NCBI GenBank assembly: GCA_040285745.1 | Contig: JAUFOR010000004.1 | Span: forward strand, 434,001 to 498,000 | DNA: 64,000 nt | Source of the DNA: Barthelona sp. PCE | Taxonomy: Eukaryota > Metamonada: BaSk clade | Direction: 5' to 3' | Part shown: positions 1 through 7,644 of the stretch, one piece after another | Layout of the letters: every line of letters starts with the position of its first letter | Position numbering within the stretch: the first letter of the stretch is position 1 | The notes under the pieces: generated by a model | What the model was told of the DNA's origin: nothing | The model's database searches: none | Seen by the model: the letters and a program-made list of their open reading frames with translations, nothing else | Position numbers and translations under genes: made by a program

Positions 1-1632
1 TCCATTTTTGTGAGATTATTGTTGGGTTCTTTGTTTTTTGTTGTTTGGGTATTATTGTTTACTGTAATACAAATAATGCCATTTAAATATATTTTCAATA
101 AGATAATTTTATTTTGGAAAAAAGGTTCAAAAAATCAACGTGCATATACAGATTTGGAATTTAGAATATTGTTAGAGACAGAAATGTATTTAGAATCAAT
201 TATTGATGGTGAGAGGCAAAAAAAGTCTGAAACAGAACCTTCTTCACAGAACATCTCGATAATTGGAGAAGAACGTAAGCGAAAATTTTCATTTGAATTT
301 GTTTCGTTTTTTAAAGTACTTAATTCTACTCCTAATGGTTCTATTGAAGAGAAGGAAAAGTTTGGCAGAGGATGTTCTGTTTGTCAACTCCTCAGACATC
401 CTATTATTATTAAAAGATTTCTTCGTGCATCGTTGCGTGGTGCTTTTGGTTTTAGTCACGACTATGACGTCATTCTAGCATCGTATCTTGCTAGGTTAGT
501 TGTTGACAACCAGTTGCACGTGTCAGAACAAGAGGTATTGAGCAGAACAAAGAAGGTAGTGCCAACAAATAACACTGATCGACGATTAAGTATTAATTCT
601 GATTCACACTCAAGATATAGCTCTTCAACGGTGGATTTCACATCAACAATACCATTTGTTGAGATTGAAGCGTTGAGAGTCAAAATAGTGAATCATATGC
701 ACAATTATGCACGATTTTTTAGTTTAATTTTCATTTTCATACCAATTAAAGGATTTGTTGTTCTTCATCTTGTGTGTTGTCGTCTTGGTCGGTTTCCAAT
801 TAAAAGAAAGATGACACTACATGAAAAGATTGACTGCAATCCGACGAGACATTTAGGAATCCTAAATCATCCCAAAACTTCTTATTATATAGGCGCCATT
901 GTCTTATTCATCATGGAGCTGGGTTGTGCATCGGTTTTTTCTTTCTCTCGTAAAGTAAGTCAGTTTCACTTATGGTGTTTCTTGTTTTTTGCAACATGGA
1001 TTGCTATAGCAGTTACAAATGGTGTACGGAAGTACAGGAGGTTTCATGATCCGTGGTGGGATTTTAAAAAATTGCACAATCATTTAACAGCTTCAAAAAC
1101 GTCAAAGAGTTTTGCAACTGAAAGTAATAGATCATTAAGATCATTAAGTAGGATATCAACAAAGGATCATCTGAGTGATCCCCCAACCAATTTTGATTAT
1201 ATCACCGAGGAATTGGGGATGGAAAGTGTCAGTGAACATTTGAGTGTGTATGGTGATGATTTTTCTCCAACAATAAGAGTTTCTGCAACCAATGAATTAC
1301 AACCACTAAATCTTTCCGGTGAATTTGATGCATTTGATGAGTTTGCAGAGATACAAGAGGTTCAAGAGTTGGACTTTTTTGATGCTATCAAGTCTTCTGG
1401 AATGCAGTTCGATGAAGAAAGCATTTTTATTCCTCCAGAAATCGCTGAATTGGCTGATAACGTCTGCTCTGTATTATTGTTGCATGAAGAAGTACATTTT
1501 GAGACTGCAGTAACACTAATCTCACAAAGTTTAGCAGAAGCAAGGGATTTTGGTCCTTCAACACCAATAATGGATATGATTGATCTTGAATCTATATCAA
1601 ATTCACTTAAATCAGAGTTTTATACCGAATAA
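1..1632 (+). CDS. Multi-pass membrane protein, 5' end outside window
   Basis: The frame is open from base 1 with no ATG before the first hydrophobic stretch, so the gene begins upstream of the window and only its last 543 codons are visible. Four hydrophobic segments can be seen: about residues 1-30, 238-260, 292-316 and 320-342 of the visible part. Between the first and second lies a hydrophilic loop with a Cys pair (GCSVCQ near residue 125). After the fourth segment comes a tryptophan/basic patch (FHDPWW) and a roughly 190-residue Ser- and acid-rich tail that should lie in the cytosol. I do not recognise the family; a receptor or transporter-like protein is possible but not shown. It converges on the kinase gene 145 bp downstream. 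Confidence 0.75.
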   Translation, partial: SIFVRLLLGSLFFVVWVLLFTVIQIMPFKYIFNKIILFWKKGSKNQRAYTDLEFRILLETEMYLESIIDGERQKKSETEPSSQNISIIGEERKRKFSFEFVSFFKVLNSTPNGSIEEKEKFGRGCSVCQLLRHPIIIKRFLRASLRGAFGFSHDYDVILASYLARLVVDNQLHVSEQEVLSRTKKVVPTNNTDRRLSINSDSHSRYSSSTVDFTSTIPFVEIEALRVKIVNHMHNYARFFSLIFIFIPIKGFVVLHLVCCRLGRFPIKRKMTLHEKIDCNPTRHLGILNHPKTSYYIGAIVLFIMELGCASVFSFSRKVSQFHLWCFLFFATWIAIAVTNGVRKYRRFHDPWWDFKKLHNHLTASKTSKSFATESNRSLRSLSRISTKDHLSDPPTNFDYITEELGMESVSEHLSVYGDDFSPTIRVSATNELQPLNLSGEFDAFDEFAEIQEVQELDFFDAIKSSGMQFDEESIFIPPEIAELADNVCSVLLLHEEVHFETAVTLISQSLAEARDFGPSTPIMDMIDLESISNSLKSEFYTE

Positions 1633-1777
1633 TAACAAATATAAAAATTAATTTTGAAATTAGTCGTTTTATTACTATATTTTCAATAAACTAACATTTT
1701 TGCTGTTTTTGTTTTTGTATGTGCGGGGGTTAAAAGGAAAAAAGGGTTAAAAATCCAGTATAGAAAAGTTAAAATCT

Positions 1778-2470
1778 TTAAACAATGGGGTCAAGAACAC
1801 CAACAAAATGTTCCTTAATTTGAGCAAAAACATCATCAATCTCACCGTTACCATCAATGATGTGAACGGCACCAGCATTTTCCTCAAAGAATTTGTAAAC
1901 GGGAATGGTATCATTAGAATATGTAACAAAACGCTTGCCAATGCTCTCAATGTTGTCATCAGCACGGCCAGAAGTACGTCCACGCTCAAGGAGACGCTCC
2001 ACTAAGATATCACGAGGACATTCAATACGGAGCATGAAGTGACCTAAATCACCAAGCATTCTGTGATAGGTTTGAGCTTGAACAATGGAACGTGGGAAAC
2101 CGTCGACAAGGAACTTATCAGTGTCGAATTCTTCCATGGCGCGCTTTAACAATTCAACAGTCACTTCAGCAGGTACAAGAGATCCTTCCTCAATGCACTT
2201 TGCAATCATAGGGGCAAGGGGACCTTCGCGTGCCTGTTCAGCGCGCAATAGGTCGCCAGCACTAAGGTGCTTGAGACCATATGTTTTAACTAAAAGATCG
2301 GACTGTGTGCCTTTTCCAGCACCAGGGGGACCTAAAGATCAGATACAATGCGTGGATCGTGAATGTCAGCTTCATCGAAAGCTAAAATAAAAAGAATTAG
2401 AGAAACTTCAAAAAAGACAGATATTCACGTGTTTCATACCAAGAACGAAGAAAACGTTGGGCTTAGTCAT
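1778..2470 (-). CDS. UMP-CMP kinase / short adenylate kinase, two exons
   Basis: This nucleoside monophosphate kinase phosphorylates CMP/UMP (or AMP) from ATP in the cytosol. Exon 1 is 2440-2470 and exon 2 is 1778-2331. The join creates the P-loop GPPGAGKGTQ, which is absent if the intron is kept. The product is 194 residues, the usual length of the short AK1/UMP-CMP kinase type. After the P-loop come the NMP-binding motif HLSAGDLLR, the DGFPR motif and the lid GRTSGRADDN. There is no long zinc-type lid insertion. HLSAGDLLR and the lid wording favour UMP-CMP kinase over AK1, but the substrate is an inference from family resemblance. The start is the first ATG of exon 1 (MTKPNVFFVL), just before the P-loop strand. 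Confidence 0.93.
2332..2439 (-). other. Intron of UMP-CMP kinase gene (108 nt)
   Basis: The donor is GTATGA and the acceptor ends TGATCTTTAG. The intron splits a Gly codon of the P-loop (phase 1). The branch-like TGAT replaces the TAAC seen in the other introns, and the intron is twice as long as most of them. Confidence 0.88.
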
Positions 2471-3028
2471 TTTTGTGTGTTGTGTTATTTGTTAAGGGTG
2501 AAAAAAGGAAAGATAAGGGATCAACTCTTAGTTTTTGGATACGCCACGGTGAGATCCCAGTATATCTTTTTAAATTGGGTCTAACTTTAAGTGGGCTGGA
2601 TATGTGTTTTGTATGTGTGATGTAACTAATATGTTGATCTATTTAATTTCCAAAATCGGATATATCTTCATCGATTTACAACTTTTTTTTCAAGCCCCAA
2701 GGTATAATATAGTGATATAATGCATTTACAGTGTAAAAAAGAATGCTATTTCAACATAAAAATAACACTTTCCAATTTTGAGGCTCGATAGTTTTTTTTT
2801 TCAAAAAATTGGTCGTTTCTAGGGGCTTTTATCCCATATACCCGGAGATTCCGGTGTATGCAGTGTAATTTAACGAAAGCCAATGTGTTACCTTTGTATT
2901 ATGAATAATGTTGTTTATAAGTATGTTGTGTAGTGATTATGGTATTTAACCTTGACCGCAAATAAATTTTGGACTGTAAAGGGGAAAGGTGAATGCTTTA
3001 TAATTCAACACCTTTACACTTGATTACA
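2471..3028. other. Divergent intergenic region with one hairpin
   Basis: This 558-bp spacer lies between the head-to-head kinase and nucleoporin-like genes and should hold both promoters. The only structure I see is the hairpin at 2838-2859. No tRNA-like or long coding frame is visible. Confidence 0.5.
2838..2859. repeat. Short hairpin in divergent promoter region
   Basis: The inverted repeat ATACCCGGA / TCCGGTGTAT can form a 9-bp stem with a GA-type tri-loop and one bulged T. It is unusually GC-rich for the surrounding spacer. It could be an operator, a small RNA element or chance. Confidence 0.35.
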
Positions 3029-4129
3029 ATGCCATTCAAATCCAAGTTTAACTTGAAGAAGAAAAAGAAGGAAGAGGACGAAGAAAACTCTTCAGAAGAA
3101 GAAGAAGAGAAGCCAAAAAGTAAGTTTTCTCTTGGTAAAAAGAGTAGTGGCAGCAAATTTTCATCAAAACTGGGATCTAAGAAGAAGGATGAAGATGATA
3201 GCAAAGAGGAAGATGATGAGAATGACGAGAAGAAGGAAGCTAGACCTATCTCTGATTATAAACACACTAGCCGATTTACTACCATTGATGAGTCTCTTAA
3301 AGATAAGTTGTGCAAGTTGGATGCATCATTTAAGGCTAACTCAAAGAGTATAAAGAAAATTTCTGGAGAAAAGTTTAGTAGTTTGGCGGAAGTGGATACG
3401 TTACTCAAAGATGCTGAGAGCTTTGTGTATTCAGCGTTGAACGCAACTGATTCTGGTTCGAACTATATTGTTAATCAGTTTTACAAACTCAATATTCTTG
3501 AGAGCACTGGGCTTAAATGTAAGAAACTTTTGAGTAACGAAATTGTCGAGAGGACGTTACCTGGAGAATTTGTTGGACATATAATGGAATCTTTGAAGAC
3601 TGAATATAATTTATTGAACAATAAGTTAAATTCATTAAGAAGTTGTATTGAAAGTGAAGAAACAACTAACTTCGCAAAGGTTTTACCCGAAATTTTAAAG
3701 ATTAATCAAGAAAGTATTAGAGTAATGAGTTCCAAAATTGAATATTTAACTAATGCTTATGATCCTTTATATGAATCATTGGTAGATTACAATTCTAAGT
3801 TTAAGAATGAAGATTTAGCTAGAAAAGAAATATTATTTGGGCCTTTACCACCTAAGAAAGAAGAAGAAGAAAAAAGTAGTATTAAATCTCCTTTAGGACG
3901 TAAATTAGGTGGAAGTCTGGGTAAAGGTAAGCTCGGTGGAGGTAAAAAATTGAATTTAGGTGGTTTAAAGAAGAGCGATGGTGAAGGAAAACCCAAAAAG
4001 CTGAATTTGAGCAGTGGCAAATTGGGAAGTAGTCTAAAAAAGAAGGATGATTCCAAAGAAGAGGACACAGATGGAGAGAAAAATGAAGAAAAGCCAAAAA
4101 AGAAACTTAGCCTTAAACTGAAAAAATAA
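3029..4129 (+). CDS. Lysine-rich protein with Nup58-like helical core (tentative)
   Basis: The product is about 366 residues from the ATG at 3029 (MPFKSKF). An ATG 36 nt upstream is in frame but lies in less protein-like sequence. Residues 1-75 and 270-366 are low-complexity K/E/S/G with recurring KFSLG, KLGGSLG, GKLGGGKK and KLNLGG motifs. Residues about 85-265 form a predicted all-helical core with a pattern of helices like the Nup58/p45 core, including a late segment (LPGEFVGHIMESLKTEYN) that fits the spacing of that family. The Leu-Gly repeats could stand in for FG repeats, but no FG dipeptides are present, so pore function is only an inference. It converges on calmodulin, 27 bp away. Confidence 0.45.
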   Translation: MPFKSKFNLKKKKKEEDEENSSEEEEEKPKSKFSLGKKSSGSKFSSKLGSKKKDEDDSKEEDDENDEKKEARPISDYKHTSRFTTIDESLKDKLCKLDASFKANSKSIKKISGEKFSSLAEVDTLLKDAESFVYSALNATDSGSNYIVNQFYKLNILESTGLKCKKLLSNEIVERTLPGEFVGHIMESLKTEYNLLNNKLNSLRSCIESEETTNFAKVLPEILKINQESIRVMSSKIEYLTNAYDPLYESLVDYNSKFKNEDLARKEILFGPLPPKKEEEEKSSIKSPLGRKLGGSLGKGKLGGGKKLNLGGLKKSDGEGKPKKLNLSSGKLGSSLKKKDDSKEEDTDGEKNEEKPKKKLSLKLKK

Positions 4130-4156
4130 ACAACTTATATAAGTTTACATCTTTAC

Positions 4157-5019
4157 TTATGAGAGCATCATACGTACGAACTCATCATAAGAGATCTTAC
4201 CATCACCGTTTGAATCGGCTTCGCTAATCATCTCATCAATCTCGTTAGGGGAAAGCTTCTCACCCAACTGACACATGACAAAACGTAACTCATCAGCGGA
4301 GATGACACCGTTGTTATCCTTATCGAAAACACGGAAAGCTTCACGAACAGCATCTTCCGAATCGTTCTCAGCCATTTTGTGGGACATCATAGCGAGGAAC
4401 TCGGGGAAGTCAATGGTACCGTTACCATCAGCATCAATCTCGTTAATCTAAACGTTAGGTTATAAGAGAAAAAAAATATTGTGGATAAACATACCATATC
4501 ACGGAGCTCGGCGTTAGAAGGGTTCTGGCCAAGAGCGCGCATTACGACTGACAATTCTGAGATGGAAATGCTGCCTAAAAGTTAGTTTTCAGAATTAGAA
4601 AATAGGATTCTCAAAAAAAATCCCGTTTTTGAAACAAACCATCGTTGTTCTAAATGTTAAATACTATTGTTTGAAAAAAAGAGCGAAACTCTTCAAAAAA
4701 AAAACATACCTTATCGAAAAGAGAAAAGGCTTCCTTGAACTCGGCGATCTGATCTGCGGTGAGGGCTTCAGTATAAAAGTTAGTTGAAAATATAACTGTA
4801 TGCGCAAAACAGTTGAAAAAGAGCACATTAAGCATTTTGTCCAAACATTTTTTGGCAGCAATGTATGCCTCATGGTGTGAACTCCATTGCAAACAAAGCA
4901 ATATGGCAAATAGCAAAAGAGTACAAAGAAAATTTTAAACATTACACCCTCTTTGTATTTAGCCAGTAAGAGGTGCTCACAGCTCCAAGTAGCGTCACAC
5001 AAACTAATTAACATACCAT
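4157..5019 (-). CDS. Calmodulin, five exons including a 10-nt microexon
   Basis: This is the Ca2+ sensor calmodulin with four EF-hand loops: [36 protein letters not shown] and [12 protein letters not shown]. All have acidic position 1 and Glu 12. Exons as I read them are 5017-5019 (ATG only), 4710-4772, 4640-4649 (microexon), 4495-4574 and 4157-4447. They total 447 nt and give 148 residues, the canonical length. Exons 2-5 are fixed by the protein. Exon 1 is less sure: the first intron would end TTTTAT instead of TTTTAG. The alternative is an unspliced start at 4835, which adds a 21-residue hydrophobic extension before TEALTADQ. The stop overlaps an AGTAAA hexamer. Confidence 0.93.
4448..4494 (-). 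other. Calmodulin intron 4 (47 nt)
   Basis: Donor GTATGT, acceptor CCTAACGTTTAG, phase 0 after an ATG codon in EF-hand linker 1-2. Splicing restores the conserved [11 protein letters not shown] reading. Confidence 0.92.
4575..4639 (-). other. Calmodulin intron 3 (65 nt)
   Basis: Donor GTTTGT, acceptor ACTAACTTTTAG. It splits the Gly-6 codon of EF loop 1 directly after the microexon. Confidence 0.9.
4640..4649 (-). other. 10-nt calmodulin microexon
   Basis: AACAACGATG encodes N-N-D plus the first base of Gly in EF-hand loop 1. Without it the loop lacks ligand positions 3 and 5 and the frame shifts. With it the 12-residue loop is perfect. It is bounded by TTAACATTTAG upstream and GTTTGT downstream. 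Confidence 0.9.
4650..4709 (-). other. Calmodulin intron 2 (60 nt)
   Basis: Donor GTATGT, acceptor TTTAACATTTAG, phase 0 after FDK of EF loop 1. Confidence 0.9.
4773..5016 (-). other. Putative calmodulin intron 1 (244 nt) with non-canonical acceptor
   Basis: The donor ATG|GTATGT is consensus and the branch region ACTAACTTTTA is identical to intron 3, but the last base is T, so the intron would be GT-AT. Removing it gives a calmodulin of canonical length beginning MTEALTADQ. It is four to five times longer than the other calmodulin introns. A base error, a real non-canonical intron, or retention with an ATG at 4835 are all possible. Confidence 0.5.
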
Positions 5020-5574
5020 TTTTATGTATGAAATAGGATAATAAAAAGCTTACATTCGAAATGTTGTTCATGCTTTGTAATATACATTTTAGACATCGTT
5101 TCAAAGTAATATTATCATAGTAACCGTTTTAATGGTGGTGAACAACCATGAATATCGATTGATGATGTGAAAAGTGTTTTCTCAATATTTTTGCAAATTT
5201 CTCTAATTTTATTAGCGCGACAAGGGTTTAGTTATAGACACTGCAGTATATTGATGGAAAAAGTAACGATAAAATTGGGTTTTTCGAATTTACTGTGCTT
5301 TGCTTTTGGTCTGTTGAAATTATGAGGCTTGAAGTGTTCATGTAGTATATACAGCCTCATGTATTGGGTAATAATACAGGTATGGTTAGGTTTCTTAGAA
5401 TTTTTTTTGCAGGTATTGAATTCTTCGGTTTTTACTCATACTATTTGTTTAACAGATCGTATTTTAGCATTAACCCCACCTACACAACTTAAATCACCAG
5501 AAAAGCAAAAAATGAGAAACTTTATCATAAACTATTTAAAACCACTTTCAAAGTTCGATTTTTTCGGCATAAGG
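5020..5574. other. Divergent intergenic region (calmodulin / MPR protein 1)
   Basis: This 555-bp spacer holds the two promoters. Apart from the 8-bp inverted repeat at 5322-5360 I see no RNA gene. An open frame continues upstream of 5575 to about 5359 but is hydrophobic and unlike the family, so I treat it as non-coding. Confidence 0.45.
5322..5360. repeat. 8-bp inverted repeat
   Basis: ATGAGGCT (5322-5329) and its exact complement AGCCTCAT (5353-5360) are separated by 23 nt, about 215 bp upstream of the MPR protein 1 start. Function unknown. Confidence 0.35.
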
Positions 5575-7644
5575 ATGCCAAGGATTAAAAAATTTGAGGA
5601 GGGGCTATTTGTAAGGATTTCACAGTCAGGGGGTCACCTTTCCGTTGAAAATAATGCTATCAAAATTTGGGACGGGGATGTTACGTCCTATGACAACATA
5701 CCGGATGCTCTCTGTGAGAAATCACGTCTCTACGGTCATGTAGCCACAGAAAAGAGACTTTTATTAGATTGTGAAGGAAGAGTGTTTCCAAGAGGTGCAC
5801 GACGTGCAATATATGATTGTCATCTCATATATGAATCAGTTGAAACGGGTAATCCAGGGAAATATACCATTCGCATGATGAAAGAAGGAGAAGAAGTAGT
5901 AGAACAAGAGATTAATTTTGAACAGCTTAAGCCATTCATCAGAATCAGAATTGCTCTCTTGAACAAGGATCATCTTCTTATAACAGCCACACATGAGAGC
6001 GATAATTATTTTGGAGAAGCGACAAGTGCTTATATATTTAACTTTGATGGACGCCATCGCATGTTAGGAGAGTATGCCGCTTATTCCAATAATTTCAATA
6101 GTTTTGGCATGATTTTGTTCTCGAATTATACGATGAACAGATGTTATGAGCATTTTGTTTATAACTTTACACCCGACGATATTGATACAGATTATAATCC
6201 CAATATTAAGACAGTAACAGGGTTTGATGAGCAAATGGCATACTGTGCGAATTCAGATTGTTGCGCTATGTATAAGTTCCGTGAAGGATTTGAAAATTTT
6301 TTACTTTTTGATCAGGCTGGAAATTGTCGTGATATTGTTCAAGATTTTCCGCTTTTGAAGGATGCACCCGATGCCACATGTCCCAGTTACTTCTTTTTGT
6401 ATAGATTAAGTACTCAAGTATTGGAAATGGTTACCATTTCCAACCAACAATTCTCCCACATTTCGGTCAGGAATAATGTTTTAAGGATAACAAAAGGTAG
6501 CCTTGGGTGCGACACTCTCGTCGGAACACATGTCGGAATCGATCTCAACTGTATTGAGTATCAGAATTCTAATTACGAATGGATTGGTCGTAATGTTTTC
6601 ACTGGTCTGTTTGATCGAGTTCAATTCATGAGAGAGGATGTGATACTTCTCTCCATCGAGGACATTTCACCTGAAAGAGTTGGTAGTAACGGTTTTATTG
6701 AATGCATGAATTCAGGATATGTTAAACATTTTTTGTTGTTGAGGCATGATGTTGTGATGACACTAAATTACGCCTTAAATTGCAAAATCACCAAGGTGTA
6801 CCCTTCTGAAGGCGGTGACGCACTGGTTGTCTACTATAAGATGTATGAAAGTAGTACTGGTTACACAGATATGCAGAAAGTTGTGTTCAAAATTGATGGC
6901 ACAGTTTTACATGAGGAGTTACCGTCTTTATATCAGTCTGATCGTATCATACAAGGGAAACCGTTCTCAGTTTACCACGGTGCTGAGGGTGTTCGTGTTT
7001 CGCTTGGCACTACATTGTTATACGAGGAAGATAATACGGGAGCGGGTACAGTTCAGTCAGTTTCATCTGGCAGCAATGATACAATAGCGTTTGAGTTTAA
7101 AGGAATTGTTCACTTTTTAAGGATTTCTCAGGAAGGATTCGTTTTACAGCATTTACAGATGGACGGAACACGTGTTCGTCTTTGTCACTGGTTCATAGCA
7201 GAGGATACACAGCTCGCGCTGGTCGAGTGTGACAGTAGGATACTGTTGTATTCTGTTAACTGGGAGGTTGGCAGGCTTTCCCAGCCATGTGATATTACTC
7301 TTTTATGTAGTCATGGTTTTATGGGGAATCAGCAGATATTCATTAATGAAAGTGCAATTTTATTCGATTTGAATACACATACTATATCACTTGATTGCGA
7401 TGGAGATCCTTTTGTGAAAAATTCAGTTGATTCTCTACCATCTTGTTCAATAGACGGGATAGGATACCTTCCCCGTCGTGATGTCGGACAAAAGGTAACG
7501 TTTGATGATGATACTAAAACATATGATGTTGTTGAATATGATTATGAAAGCAACGTTGAAAACATAACCCATCACCATGTACCAACGTTTGTGGCTAATG
7601 CTGATGTATTCAGTTTTTCTATCCCTATTCAAGAAGTGAATTAG
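5575..7644 (+). CDS. MPR-family protein 1, unknown function
   Basis: The product is 689 residues with no family I recognise. The start MPRIKKF is chosen because the two similar-sized genes at 7641-9572 and 48529-50502 also begin MPR; upstream in-frame ATGs (5359, 5512) would add a hydrophobic extension the others lack. The sequence is beta-strand-rich, with many short hydrophobic strands separated by turns, and has no signal peptide or membrane segment, so a soluble beta-propeller-like fold is plausible. Cys and Tyr are frequent. Its TAG stop overlaps the TAA of the convergent MPR protein 2 by three bases. This pair probably arose by duplication and inversion. Confidence 0.8.
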   Translation: MPRIKKFEEGLFVRISQSGGHLSVENNAIKIWDGDVTSYDNIPDALCEKSRLYGHVATEKRLLLDCEGRVFPRGARRAIYDCHLIYESVETGNPGKYTIRMMKEGEEVVEQEINFEQLKPFIRIRIALLNKDHLLITATHESDNYFGEATSAYIFNFDGRHRMLGEYAAYSNNFNSFGMILFSNYTMNRCYEHFVYNFTPDDIDTDYNPNIKTVTGFDEQMAYCANSDCCAMYKFREGFENFLLFDQAGNCRDIVQDFPLLKDAPDATCPSYFFLYRLSTQVLEMVTISNQQFSHISVRNNVLRITKGSLGCDTLVGTHVGIDLNCIEYQNSNYEWIGRNVFTGLFDRVQFMREDVILLSIEDISPERVGSNGFIECMNSGYVKHFLLLRHDVVMTLNYALNCKITKVYPSEGGDALVVYYKMYESSTGYTDMQKVVFKIDGTVLHEELPSLYQSDRIIQGKPFSVYHGAEGVRVSLGTTLLYEEDNTGAGTVQSVSSGSNDTIAFEFKGIVHFLRISQEGFVLQHLQMDGTRVRLCHWFIAEDTQLALVECDSRILLYSVNWEVGRLSQPCDITLLCSHGFMGNQQIFINESAILFDLNTHTISLDCDGDPFVKNSVDSLPSCSIDGIGYLPRRDVGQKVTFDDDTKTYDVVEYDYESNVENITHHHVPTFVANADVFSFSIPIQEVN

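Noticed and set aside
2332-2346. 15-nt GTATCT...TTTAG stretch that looks like a tiny intron in the kinase gene
   Set aside because: Treating it as an intron leaves an insertion before the P-loop glycine; one 108-nt intron gives the exact family sequence.
2993-3028. Upstream in-frame ATG for the lysine-rich protein
   Set aside because: The 12 extra residues are unlike the charged N-terminus; not decisive, but the second ATG fits better.
4664-5104. 146-codon frame across the calmodulin 5' region
   Set aside because: It runs through the putative intron in the wrong frame for calmodulin and has no recognisable domain.
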